DNA of 46,850 nucleotides from Parcubacteria group bacterium GW2011_GWB1_40_14 (GCA_000996085.1 LBYG01000014.1:1-46850); one strand, 5' to 3'. Shown: positions 17,967-27,426, counted from the first letter of the stretch. Numbers and translations: made by a program. Notes: generated from the sequence alone by a model not told the origin.

Positions 17967-18866
17967 TTATTTCTTGATAGCAAGCAAGGCCGCGCCCATG
18001 GCACCCGCATATTCTCCAAGTTTAGCTTTCTTAACTTTCAACGCGGCGCGAGCCTCCGGCGACACGATATCTTTTTTTGCCGCCGGTACCGCTTTTTTTA
18101 ATAATAAGTCCGCATCTTCGGCAATACCGCCGCCTATTACTATAATCTCCGGGTCCCAAAAGTTAACAATATTGGCTAAGGCATATCCTAAATATGCGAT
18201 CATATCCGCAAAGCCTGCTTTAGCTTTTTTGTTTCCGGCGCCAGCTCGTTGAGCAAGCTCTTCCTGAGTCTTTACACCATGCCGCCTGATTGCTCTAGCC
18301 GAAAGATGTTCTTCAAAATGGCCCCAGCCGCCGCAGGAACATTTTACACCGCCTGGATCAATTATAGTGTGACCTATTTCTGCGGAACCACCGTGGGCGC
18401 CTTTTTCTAAAACCTTGTTCACGACAAACCCTCCGCCCATACCGGTACCCAATGTGATACCCACAACTCGCGAAGCACCTTTTGCCGCACCTGCCAAAGC
18501 TTCGGCAAACGCAAAAACATTCGCGTCATTATTCAATATATACCTCCTGTCAAGCGCGGCAGAAAGTTTACGTAACAATGGGAAATTATCTAACTCACGA
18601 ATATTCGGTGAGTGTAAAATTGTAGTGCCGGAAGAGTTAATAATGCCGGCAAAAGCTACACCCACACCTGCAAATTTAGTTCTATATTTTATTTCCAAAC
18701 TTTTTATTTGCGCGACAATAAAATCAACAAGCTTTCTTTTATTATGCGGCGTGGACAGATGAAATTTTTCAAAAGTTTTTATACTTTTTCCGGAAATTAT
18801 AATAAATTTTGTGTTACTGGCGCCTATATCTACTCCCAGATATAAATTTTTATCGATATTTTTCAT
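17967..18866 (-). CDS. ROK-family sugar kinase
   Basis: LGVDIGASNTKF, GTGMGGGFV, GHTIIDPGGVKCSCGGWGHFEEHLS. Confidence 0.92.
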   Translation of the reverse strand: MKNIDKNLYLGVDIGASNTKFIIISGKSIKTFEKFHLSTPHNKRKLVDFIVAQIKSLEIKYRTKFAGVGVAFAGIINSSGTTILHSPNIRELDNFPLLRKLSAALDRRYILNNDANVFAFAEALAGAAKGASRVVGITLGTGMGGGFVVNKVLEKGAHGGSAEIGHTIIDPGGVKCSCGGWGHFEEHLSARAIRRHGVKTQEELAQRAGAGNKKAKAGFADMIAYLGYALANIVNFWDPEIIVIGGGIAEDADLLLKKAVPAAKKDIVSPEARAALKVKKAKLGEYAGAMGAALLAIKK

Positions 18867-18868
18867 GA

Positions 18869-19516
18869 CTAAACAATTTTACTTATAAGGGCTCCTATTG
18901 CATAGGCGGAAGCTGCAGAAATAAAACCTATGAGCAGCATTTCTATGCCTGAAATTATGAAATTCTTTTTGGTAACAATACCGCTGAAAGCTCCCACCGA
19001 AAAAATAGCCATACCGGTCAATACAGAGGTTATTAAAAATTTATTTTCTATGGTCCAAAAAGGAAGATAGGCCAAAAGCGGCAAAATGCCAAATATCAAA
19101 AAAGATACAAAGGTTACCGTAGCACTTCGGAACGGCTTAAATGTATCTTCATGACTTAAACCGAGTTCATCTTTCATCATCACATCTACCCACCTTTTTT
19201 TATCCGAAGTTATTACCGTAACAACGCGTTCAAGATCCTGTCCTTCAAAACCCCTATCCCTGTATATCTGCCTTATTTCTTCTGTTTCTTCTTCGGGTTT
19301 ATTTTCAACCTCCCACTCTTCACGTTTGCGTTCACTTTTAACAAAATCCAACTCGGATTTTGTACCAAGATAATTTCCCATAGCCATAGAAATGCCGTCA
19401 GCAATGATATTTGCCATGCCGATAATAATTACAATGGTTGGAGAAAGACTGGCTCCTGTAACGCAGCGACCATGGCCTTCGCCTACTTTTTTACCCAAAA
19501 TTTTATCGATTAGCAT
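18869..19516 (-). CDS. VIT/CCC1-family transporter-like protein
   Basis: MANIIADGISMAMGNYLGTKSE and C-terminal TM segments. Confidence 0.85.
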   Translation of the reverse strand: MLIDKILGKKVGEGHGRCVTGASLSPTIVIIIGMANIIADGISMAMGNYLGTKSELDFVKSERKREEWEVENKPEEETEEIRQIYRDRGFEGQDLERVVTVITSDKKRWVDVMMKDELGLSHEDTFKPFRSATVTFVSFLIFGILPLLAYLPFWTIENKFLITSVLTGMAIFSVGAFSGIVTKKNFIISGIEMLLIGFISAASAYAIGALISKIV

Positions 19517-19650
19517 ACCGGGTAGTAGAAATTCGACTATTTATTAAACAATCTATGAATTTCTAATTAATAATAAATAACTTAACTTTATAACTTGATC
19601 GGATAGATTTGTTCGCTTAAGCGAACGGTCGAATTTTCACTACCCGGCAT
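19514..19650 (-). repeat. Family A element, copy A3, fused to the VIT start codon
   Basis: TATG-CCGGGTAGTGAAAATTCGAC...GTCGAATTTCTACTACCCGG-TATG; both arms carry the compensatory A-T to G-C change. Confidence 0.9.
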
Positions 19651-20902
19651 ATTCTTCCAAGGCTTTTAAACTATCTGTTAATTCCAAATAATTCTTTATT
19701 TCGTTTTTATTCTTAATTAATTCACCAATTATCTTCCGGTCTTTTGATCTGTTAATTATAGTAGCGCCAACCAAAAGATTATCCCTGAAAAAGAATTGTT
19801 CACGCCAGCCTGTACCTCCGCCTAACGATTCGTTTTCTCCGCGGGAAACGGTAATCGTGTCTTTATCTGCCGATGTGTCTCCCATAAATATTATATTTAT
19901 TCCGAAATATACTCCGCTGTAACTTGAAATAAAATCTATTGAACTTTTTTCTCCGAACATGTTTTGTCCCGCAATCTTGCCGTGAAAAAGCGCGTTCGTC
20001 CAGCTACCGATACTAAGATGTTTACCGAACGAAGGTTGAAAAGAATTCGCTACGTCTCCGCCCGCATAAATATCCTTAACTGAAGTTTCAAGACGTTCAT
20101 TTGTTTCTATACCTTTGGTTATTTTTAAACCGCTACCGGCAAAAAAATCGCTGTTCAGATCCAATCCCAGGCCCAAACCCACAGAAGAACACTCCAAAAT
20201 TTCTCCGCTATTTAATTTTACTCCTTCAACCGTATCTGTACCTAATATTTCGGTAATATAAGAATTATTGATTATTTTAAACCCATTATTTTCAATAAAT
20301 GAACTCAATAAATTTGCTGAATCCGCGTCCAGCCTGTCGCCCATATAATATGGACGGCGTATTACTACATAACCACCTATGCCGCAGGCCGCAAAAGAAG
20401 AAGCAAACTCCAGACCGATAAATCCCCCGCCCCAGATAACAATTTTTTGTTTTTCTTGAGGTAATTCTTTGATTTGCTTTATAGTTTCAATTATATCATC
20501 TGCGTCAAATATTGTACGGAAAAAATGGATGTTTTTTAGATCAATTCCGGGAATTGAGGGTTTTGCTATATGACCGCCCGAAGCCAAAAGCAATTTTCCG
20601 TATTCTATTTCTTCTCCACTTGTCAGATAAATTTTATTCTCGTCTGAAACCAATTTTACGGCAGTTTCACCACCAAAAAAAACTATATTGTTCTTCCTAT
20701 AGAATGCTTCGTCTCTGAGAAAAAGTGCCTCGCGAGATATCTTGCCTTCAATATAATTAGGTAATAAAACCCGCGAATAAAGCGGGTTATTTTCCTGATC
20801 AACAATTGCGATGCTTGCTTCAGCGTCTTTCCCCCTTAAAGTTTCTGCGGCAGTTACGCCGCAGATCCCGTTGCCTATAATTAAATAATCGAACTTTTGC
20901 AT
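19640..20902 (-). CDS. FAD-dependent NAD(P)H oxidoreductase (rubredoxin/nitrite reductase-like)
   Basis: YLIIGNGICGVTAAETLRG; IWGGGFIGLEFASSFAACG; YAGGDVANSF; final codons and stop lie in A3. Confidence 0.88.
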   Translation of the reverse strand: MQKFDYLIIGNGICGVTAAETLRGKDAEASIAIVDQENNPLYSRVLLPNYIEGKISREALFLRDEAFYRKNNIVFFGGETAVKLVSDENKIYLTSGEEIEYGKLLLASGGHIAKPSIPGIDLKNIHFFRTIFDADDIIETIKQIKELPQEKQKIVIWGGGFIGLEFASSFAACGIGGYVVIRRPYYMGDRLDADSANLLSSFIENNGFKIINNSYITEILGTDTVEGVKLNSGEILECSSVGLGLGLDLNSDFFAGSGLKITKGIETNERLETSVKDIYAGGDVANSFQPSFGKHLSIGSWTNALFHGKIAGQNMFGEKSSIDFISSYSGVYFGINIIFMGDTSADKDTITVSRGENESLGGGTGWREQFFFRDNLLVGATIINRSKDRKIIGELIKNKNEIKNYLELTDSLKALEEYAG

Positions 20903-21904
20903 TTATTTTTTCTCTTTACGGCTGATAGCTTTTTTTGCTGCAACGGCTATATCTTTGGCGCGCAAGCCGAACTTATCCATCAATTCATCTGGTTCACCCG
21001 ATTCACCAAAACGGTTTTGTACGCCGATAAATTCCTGCGGGGTAGGATAATTCCGTCCCAAGGCTTCTGCGACCGCACTTCCCAAACCGTTTATAATTTG
21101 ATGCTCTTCACAGCTTACAACCGCTCCACATTCTTTTGCGGCTTTTATTATTGTCGCCTCATCTAACGGCTTAATTGTAGGAGCATTTATAACGCAGGCA
21201 GAAATCTTTTCCTTTGCTAATTCTTCAGCTGCCAATAATGCTTCATAGACCAAAGGACCCGCGGCAACCAAAACAACATCTTTTCCTTCGCGATAACAAT
21301 ACGCCTTACCTACTTCAAATGGAGTATCATCTGTGGTAACAACCGGTGTTTTTTCCCGGGCATATCGGATATAAACCGGACCTTTTATTTTTGCCGCAGC
21401 AACGGTGGCACGTCTTGCTTCGCGGGAATCAGCCGGTACAAGAACTATCATATTTGCGATACCGCGCATAATACCGATATCTTCAATGGCTTGATGTGTT
21501 GCTCCGTCAGGACCCACTGAAATACCCGCATGAGCGGCTGCAACCTTAACATTTTGATTATTGTAACAAATAGTTGTTCTGATCTGTTCCCAATTTCTTC
21601 CCGGAGAAAACATTGCATAAGAAGATATAAAAGGAACCTTGCCTACTGCCGCAAAACCAGAGGCCAAAGCAGCCATATTTTGTTCAGCGACACCGACTTC
21701 TATATAGCGGTTAGGATATTTTTTTTGATACACGCTTGAACGGGTAGATTCTGAAAGATCGGCACATAGAACAATAACATTCGGATCAGCATCCCCGGCA
21801 ATAACCAAACCCTCACCAAAACCGTTACGGATCGGTATCTGTTCCACTTTAGAACGATTGTACAAAGTTTCTTCGCTCGCTAATTTTAATTCTTTATTTA
21901 ACAT
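20903..21904 (-). CDS. Transketolase, C-terminal subunit
   Basis: RYIEVGVAEQNMAALASGFAAVGKVPFISSYAMFSPGR; GPVYIRYARE. Confidence 0.93.
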   Translation of the reverse strand: MLNKELKLASEETLYNRSKVEQIPIRNGFGEGLVIAGDADPNVIVLCADLSESTRSSVYQKKYPNRYIEVGVAEQNMAALASGFAAVGKVPFISSYAMFSPGRNWEQIRTTICYNNQNVKVAAAHAGISVGPDGATHQAIEDIGIMRGIANMIVLVPADSREARRATVAAAKIKGPVYIRYAREKTPVVTTDDTPFEVGKAYCYREGKDVVLVAAGPLVYEALLAAEELAKEKISACVINAPTIKPLDEATIIKAAKECGAVVSCEEHQIINGLGSAVAEALGRNYPTPQEFIGVQNRFGESGEPDELMDKFGLRAKDIAVAAKKAISRKEKK

Positions 21905-21908
21905 ATAA

Positions 21909-22403
21909 TTACACTCCTTGATTAGTGTGTGTTTTGGCTCTTTTAATTAAATCGTCACGAACAATTTCTGCATCTTGTACCGAAAGACCGGGTAACCTTC
22001 CCTCGGCCCCCATCATACCGCTCATTCCCGCGGTCTGTATCTTAATATCAGATAAACCCAATATTCTTGCGATTATTCCACGATCAATATCAACATTTTG
22101 TATGCGGTCGTAAGGAATAGTTACATATTTTTTCCGTATAACCCCAAGCTCTTTTTTAAAACCATTATCAGTAAGCTCGTATTTATAATTTTGATAAGAT
22201 AATTTTGCCCAAATATAAGCAATTACGAGTAAAATAATAAACCAAACAATAAATAATATTGGAAATATTACCGGAATTTCTATATCAACTCCTCTAACTG
22301 AAAAAATAAACAAAAAATAAAAAGGGGGTATTAGCAAAAATAAAACAGCTCTTACTCCTTGAAAAAAGAACAACCAAATTGAACTGGGATGTAGGTTTTT
22401 CAT
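21909..22403 (-). CDS. Bacterial PH-domain membrane protein
   Basis: Two TM segments then YELTDNGFKKELGVIRKKYVTIPYDRIQNVDIDRGIIARILGLSDIKIQTA. Confidence 0.85.
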   Translation of the reverse strand: MKNLHPSSIWLFFFQGVRAVLFLLIPPFYFLFIFSVRGVDIEIPVIFPILFIVWFIILLVIAYIWAKLSYQNYKYELTDNGFKKELGVIRKKYVTIPYDRIQNVDIDRGIIARILGLSDIKIQTAGMSGMMGAEGRLPGLSVQDAEIVRDDLIKRAKTHTNQGV

Positions 22404-22405
22404 AT

Positions 22406-23203
22406 CTATTGGTGTTCACTCGTTATTTTCCCGCCAAGAGTACGCAATTCTTCAAGAGCCTTTTTTGCCTGTTCGGCATTTGGCGGAATGCCATGCCATT
22501 TAAAATCATATTCCATAAAATCAACACCTTTGCCCGGAATTGTGTGTGCAATTATAATTGATGGTTTATTGGTTATTGCTTTAGCTTCCTCAACGGCATT
22601 AACAATGGCTTCAAAATTATGCCCATCAATTTCAAGTACGTGCCAAATCTGTATATTATTTCTATCTATTACGCCAATCAGACGTCCTAATTTATATTTT
22701 CCTGCCCACATCACTGCTTCCCAGATATTCCCGATATCCATTTCAGCGTCCGACATTAAACAATAAGTCCAATTTTTCTTGCCATCCATATTCAAACCGT
22801 ATGCCATGCCTGCGGCTTGCGATAAACCTGAGCCCAAAGGACCCGAAGTATTTTCAATCCCGGGTAGAGTTCCGCGATGAGGGTGTCCCTGCAGACGCGT
22901 TCCAAGTTTACGCAAGGTTTTTAATTCTTCTACAGGAAAATATCCGGCATGAGCCATAACCGCGTATTGCACCGGACAAATATGACCGTTGGAAAGCAAA
23001 AGCCTGTCGCGCTCTTCCCAATCAGGATTATTAACATCTTTATTTAATATATGAAAATAAAAAGCCGTAAAAATATCCGCCATGCCCAAGGGGCCTGCGG
23101 AATGACCTGAGCCGGCCGCCAAAAGCATTTCAATAATGCTTTGACGAACTTCGTTAGCCTGATGAGTAAGTGATTTTACTTTTTCTGGATCAAGATATGC
23201 CAT
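22406..23203 (-). CDS. Transketolase, N-terminal subunit
   Basis: GSGHSAGPLGMADIFTAFYF, LSNGHICPVQYAVMA, GPLGSGLSQAAGMAYG. Confidence 0.93.
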   Translation of the reverse strand: MAYLDPEKVKSLTHQANEVRQSIIEMLLAAGSGHSAGPLGMADIFTAFYFHILNKDVNNPDWEERDRLLLSNGHICPVQYAVMAHAGYFPVEELKTLRKLGTRLQGHPHRGTLPGIENTSGPLGSGLSQAAGMAYGLNMDGKKNWTYCLMSDAEMDIGNIWEAVMWAGKYKLGRLIGVIDRNNIQIWHVLEIDGHNFEAIVNAVEEAKAITNKPSIIIAHTIPGKGVDFMEYDFKWHGIPPNAEQAKKALEELRTLGGKITSEHQ

Positions 23204-23303
23204 ATAAAAATGAAAAATACAAAACTAAAAAGGTAAAACTACACTGAAATTATAACACGAAACTGAAGTCCCTCAAAAAGAAAACCTGTCTATATAAGAC
23301 AGG

Positions 23304-23507
23304 CTAACTATGCTTTATTTTATGGAAATGATCGTATATAGACGAACCAACAAAAAAACCCAAAAACGTGACAATAAAAACAACAGGAACAATAATATCA
23401 TCTATGGTTTTTAGTGTTTCCGGGTACAAGCTGGCAAACGATAGAGCAATAATTGTAACTAAACCACCAAAAACAGCTCCTGTAGCAAGCTCAACCAATA
23501 AACGCAT
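23304..23507 (-). CDS. Small membrane protein
   Basis: 67-aa ORF, two hydrophobic segments. Confidence 0.5.
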   Translation of the reverse strand: MRLLVELATGAVFGGLVTIIALSFASLYPETLKTIDDIIVPVVFIVTFLGFFVGSSIYDHFHKIKHS

Positions 23508-23661
23508 TGCAATGCTCCTCCATGGGTCAATTTAAAGAACTTATCATACAATAAAGGTTTTTATAAACTTATCAAGCTTTATGTATAAAGTGAGTACGGT
23601 GATAATAAAAAAAGTAGAGCGGTATATAAAAACAGCACTTTAAAAAGTGCTGTAATTTTAA

Positions 23662-24036
23662 CTAACCCAACCAAGCTTTAGGGAGACGCTTAACACATTT
23701 ATTGGCTAAAAATTTGCTTAGCTTACCAATTATTATATTAATCACGACCAGAACAAAGAAAGAAAGTAAAAGATTATCCAAGATGTCAAAATTTAGAAAG
23801 ATCAAAAGACTATACAACGTTATGGATGTCAATACCATCAGGAATATGACGTAAAACGCATTGGTGTAATCTTTATCCTTAAATTTCTTATGCACGTCGA
23901 GCACAATGAGCAAACAACATGATACCAAAAACATTAAAGGATAAAGCCACGCGAACAATCCAAAAAAGAAAAAGGCTAATGAAAGAATAAGTATTGCAAA
24001 GCTCAGGTTAAACGCGCGATTCCACCACAACGGCAT
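23662..24036 (-). CDS. Hypothetical membrane protein
   Basis: 124-aa ORF, multiple TM segments. Confidence 0.55.
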   Translation of the reverse strand: MPLWWNRAFNLSFAILILSLAFFFFGLFAWLYPLMFLVSCCLLIVLDVHKKFKDKDYTNAFYVIFLMVLTSITLYSLLIFLNFDILDNLLLSFFVLVVINIIIGKLSKFLANKCVKRLPKAWLG

Positions 24037-24152
24037 TTTAGTCTCCTATTTTGTTTACAAGGAACGACAAAAAATATATTACATTATAAAAATATGTTTG
24101 TCAAGTATTTCTCCATTAACGCCGCCGAAATAAAAAACCTATAATTTACTCT

Positions 24153-24386
24153 TTAAGGATAAATCTGATTTCCATCTTCGTCGAATACTTTAATAGCTTT
24201 TGTAGGACAAGATTGCGCGGCCATTAAAATAGTTGCGTCGTCCGCACCTTTTGGATTAGTTACCACAGCTTTATTCTCACCATCCAATTCAAAAACATCG
24301 CCGGCAAGAGCTATGCAAGTTGCCGCGCCAATACACAATTCTCGGTCAACTTCTATTCGTCCTATTTTTTTCTTTTGTTCAGCCAT
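24153..24386 (-). CDS. Ferredoxin, single Fe-S cluster
   Basis: RIEVDRELCIGAATCIALAGDVFELD...AAQSCPTKAIKVFDEDG. Confidence 0.9.
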   Translation of the reverse strand: MAEQKKKIGRIEVDRELCIGAATCIALAGDVFELDGENKAVVTNPKGADDATILMAAQSCPTKAIKVFDEDGNQIYP

Positions 24387-24520
24387 ACCAGGTAGTAGAA
24401 ATTCGACTATTTATCAAATAATTAAAGAATTTCTTGTTAAGAATAAATAATGTGATTTTATAGCTTGACCAGATAGACTTGTTCGCTTAAGCGAACGGTC
24501 GAATTTTCACTACCTGGCAT
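24384..24520 (-). repeat. Family A element, copy A4, fused to the ferredoxin start codon
   Basis: TATG-CCAGGTAGTGAAAATTCGACCGTTCGCTTAAGCGAAC...CTACTACCTGG-TATG. Confidence 0.9.
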
Positions 24521-24524
24521 ATAT

Positions 24525-24755
24525 TTATAATAGCGCGTTTACCAACTTTAAAGCCATAGTTATATCTTTATCTTTATAACCATGCACACGCATTCCGGCC
24601 TCAAAAGAATCAATAACGTTAGCAAAACAGCCTATGCACTGTAATCCATAAGCTTCCTTTAGAAATTCGCCTACTTCCGGATATTGCTGCGCAATATTTC
24701 CCAATAACATATCCTTAGTAATCTTATTCTTTAATTTAGATTTTTTTATTGTCAT
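24525..24755 (-). CDS. DUF1858-type small protein
   Basis: ITKDMLLGNIAQQYPEVGEFLKEAYGLQCIGCFANVIDSFEAGMRVHG. Confidence 0.85.
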   Translation of the reverse strand: MTIKKSKLKNKITKDMLLGNIAQQYPEVGEFLKEAYGLQCIGCFANVIDSFEAGMRVHGYKDKDITMALKLVNALL

Positions 24756-24762
24756 AAGATTA

Positions 24763-24896
24763 AATAACCAATTACCAAGAGACAAGATACAGACAAATTC
24801 CAATAATTAATTATCCAATAACCAAGTCCGTGTTTGATTTTTTGGGCTTTGGATATTGAGGTTTATTTGGTTATTGTTTCTTGTGCCTTGTATCTT
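24763..24896. repeat. Family I long imperfect palindrome, copy I1
   Basis: AAAGATACAAGGCACAAGAAACAATAACCAA...TTTGTCTGTATCTTG...GGTTATT (minus strand). Confidence 0.75.
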
Positions 24897-25257
24897 TAAA
24901 ATTTAACTTACTTAAAGCTTCAAATGCCAGCAATGCGCATTTTTGACGGGATGGGGTTATCTGTGAACCGAATAACTTTAATATATTTTCTGCTTTCAAT
25001 TTTTTCATATCATTTATTTTCTTGCCCGTAATTTTCTCCGTTAACATTGAAGCGCCGGCTAAACATAAAATACATCCTCTGCCTTCAAATGCCGCTTCTG
25101 AAACCGTATCTTTTTTATATTTTAAATACAATGTTACCTCATCGCCGCATGATAAATTCGCCTCGTGTATTGAAGCATCAGCCTTCTGCAACTTTCCGAA
25201 ATTACGCGGATTACGCGCGTGATCCAAAATTTCCTGTCTGTACAATAGAGAATTCAT
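24871..25257 (-). CDS. sufU: Fe-S cluster assembly scaffold SufU/IscU-like
   Basis: EILDHARNPRNFGKL...NLSCGDEVTLYL...GRGCILCLAGASMLTEKITGK. Confidence 0.9.
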   Translation of the reverse strand: MNSLLYRQEILDHARNPRNFGKLQKADASIHEANLSCGDEVTLYLKYKKDTVSEAAFEGRGCILCLAGASMLTEKITGKKINDMKKLKAENILKLFGSQITPSRQKCALLAFEALSKLNFKDTRHKKQ

Positions 25258-25258
25258 G

Positions 25259-26521
25259 TTATTTTTTTTCTTCTGTCAATAAATCCTGCTCTGGGTTTAG
25301 CGTAGCATAAACTCTCTTTAATCCTTGTATTAGCTCATCTATATCTTTTTTGGTCGTATAAACGCCAAAACTTGCTCTTACGCTTGAATCAATATTCAAA
25401 TAATCATGCAGCGGCATGGCGCAATGGTGGCCTGCACGAACAGCAATGCCGTATTCATCAAGCGCGCTTGCAACATCGTGTGAATGAATATCCTTCATAT
25501 TAAATGACACCAAGCCTGTACGCAGATTTACATTCTTCGGTCCATATATCCGAACATACGGCAGTTTTGATAATTTAGCTAAAGCATGCGCGGTAATATC
25601 TTTTTCATGCTTTCTTACCGTATTTATGTCTATTTTATTTATATATTTTACTGTGGCAGATAAACCGATAACTCCAGTAATATGCGGTGTTCCGGCTTCA
25701 AATTTCCATGGCACATCATTCCAAACAACTTTATCCAAATATACTTCTTTGATCATCTGTCCACCCACCTGATAAGGCGGCATGGCTTCAAGTATTCCTT
25801 TTTTGCCCCATAAAACTCCGATGCCTGTTGGACTATATAACTTATGCCCGGAAAAGACAAAAAAATCACAACCCAACTTTTGGACATTAACTTTCATGTG
25901 GGGCGCAGATTGAGCGCCGTCGATGAACAATACTGGGCGAGCGTTCAGCGTGTAGCGTTTAACAATTAGACTACTAATTTTCTCTATCGGATTAATAGTT
26001 CCCAAAACATTTGAGGCATGCGCAAACGCAACTAATTTTGTTTTTCTTGATAATTTTTTATTAAAATCTTTAAGGTCTAATAAACCCTCTTTAGTTAAAC
26101 CAACAACTACAAGTTTTGCGCCCTTTTCCTTAGCCAAACGCTGCCATGGCAAAAAATTAGAATGGTGTTCCATTATAGAAACAATGATTTCGTCACCACG
26201 TTTAATATTTGCTTGTCCCCATGTTTCGGCTACAAGATTAACACCTTCGGTCGTGCCGCGGGTAAAAACTATTTCAGTTGGATCTTTTGTGCCTATAAAA
26301 TTACCGATAACCTTACGACTAGCTTCAAACATTTCGGTTACTTCTTCGGACAATGCATAAATCCCGCGATGCGGGTTGGCGTTATGATTTTCCGCAAAAT
26401 TACGTACAGCATTAAGAACCGCTTTTGGTTTTTGAGCGGTTGCTGCAGAATCAAGATAAACTAACCGCTTACCGTGAATTTTTCTTTTTAAAATTGGGAA
26501 ATCATTACTTAAATTTTTCAT
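25259..26521 (-). CDS. sufS: Cysteine desulfurase SufS
   Basis: YLDSAATAQKPKAVL, SGHKLYSPTGIGVLWGKK, RAGHHCAMPLHDYL. Confidence 0.95.
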   Translation of the reverse strand: MKNLSNDFPILKRKIHGKRLVYLDSAATAQKPKAVLNAVRNFAENHNANPHRGIYALSEEVTEMFEASRKVIGNFIGTKDPTEIVFTRGTTEGVNLVAETWGQANIKRGDEIIVSIMEHHSNFLPWQRLAKEKGAKLVVVGLTKEGLLDLKDFNKKLSRKTKLVAFAHASNVLGTINPIEKISSLIVKRYTLNARPVLFIDGAQSAPHMKVNVQKLGCDFFVFSGHKLYSPTGIGVLWGKKGILEAMPPYQVGGQMIKEVYLDKVVWNDVPWKFEAGTPHITGVIGLSATVKYINKIDINTVRKHEKDITAHALAKLSKLPYVRIYGPKNVNLRTGLVSFNMKDIHSHDVASALDEYGIAVRAGHHCAMPLHDYLNIDSSVRASFGVYTTKKDIDELIQGLKRVYATLNPEQDLLTEEKK

Positions 26522-26524
26522 ATT

Positions 26525-27070
26525 TTACAATTTACTTAAAAATCGCGCTATCATTTTCTGTTCCTGTTGTGAAAATCCCTTCATTAATTGACCGATAAAT
26601 CCTTCGGTCAATAAACTTTTTGCTTTATCTCTGGACAGACCCCTGGACTGCAAATAAAAAATCTCATGCTCGTCCAGCGGCCCGGCATATGTTGAGTGGG
26701 TTGCTTTAACATCATTCTCATCTATTTCAAGATACGGTTCAAGGCGATTTTTAGCATCCGACGAAAGAAGTATAGCCTTTGCCTCAAGGTGAGTATCTGA
26801 ACGCCTTGCTCCTTTTTTAATATTAACATTGCCTTTAAATTCTATTTGAGCTTTATCGGTCAGAACGCCTCTTACAACAACACGACTTTTTGTATCCCCC
26901 ACCTTGTGATCAACACGTATATTTAATGGAAATTTATCAATACCTCCGCCTAAAAATATACCGTAAACTTCAAGTCCTGTATTTTTTCTATTCAAAACAA
27001 AATTTAAATCTACAGGCTTGCTTTTGCCCGTCCAAAGATAATATTTCTTTTGTATTTTTATAGTAGGCAT
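26525..27070 (-). CDS. sufD: SufD-like Fe-S assembly protein (short)
   Basis: Conserved SufB/D C-terminal core: SDTHLEAKAILLSSDAKNRLEPYLEIDENDVKATHSTYAGPLDEHEIFYLQSRGL. Confidence 0.87.
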   Translation of the reverse strand: MPTIKIQKKYYLWTGKSKPVDLNFVLNRKNTGLEVYGIFLGGGIDKFPLNIRVDHKVGDTKSRVVVRGVLTDKAQIEFKGNVNIKKGARRSDTHLEAKAILLSSDAKNRLEPYLEIDENDVKATHSTYAGPLDEHEIFYLQSRGLSRDKAKSLLTEGFIGQLMKGFSQQEQKMIARFLSKL

Positions 27071-27072
27071 TG

Positions 27073-27126
27073 GAGCTTGTCCAGCCCTACCCAGCTCTAA
27101 TTCTTAATTGGGGCTGGGTTAGAGCT
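27073..27126. repeat. Family F composite palindrome
   Basis: CCAGCCCTACCCAGCTCTAATTCTTAATTGGGGCTGGGTTAGAGCTG. Confidence 0.5.
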
Positions 27127-27129
27127 GAA

Positions 27130-27158
27130 TTGACATTTTACTAATTTATCTTTATATT
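27130..27158 (+). promoter_or_regulatory. Sigma-70-like promoter
   Basis: TTGACA - 17 bp - TATATT upstream of 27196. Confidence 0.55.
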
Positions 27159-27195
27159 ATAAACAATGTTCTTTTATTTATAGGGAGGTTTTGTA

Positions 27196-27426
27196 ATGGA
27201 TAAGCTTGAATATAAAAAGGGTGATGAGGTTTTCCGATGGTACATAAATAGAAAAGCAGTTCAGATCCCGGAATTGCCGCATGGCGACAGATGGGTTCCT
27301 GGCGAAGTAAAAGGATATATAATTAAAGATCTTAATGATGACGTTCTCATCAATCTCCCCTACGAACGAATTATAGGAGACAATCCCTTAAAAATCAGCA
27401 AACGCCTACTCAGACCTTGCGTATAG
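27196..27426 (+). CDS. Small hypothetical protein (76 aa)
   Basis: AGGGAGG SD about 10 nt upstream of ATG; own promoter. Confidence 0.6.
   Translation: MDKLEYKKGDEVFRWYINRKAVQIPELPHGDRWVPGEVKGYIIKDLNDDVLINLPYERIIGDNPLKISKRLLRPCV

Noticed and set aside
22886-22905. TCCCTGCAGACGCG match to the family H core inside transketolase
   Set aside because: Only 14 nt shared, within a conserved coding region; likely chance
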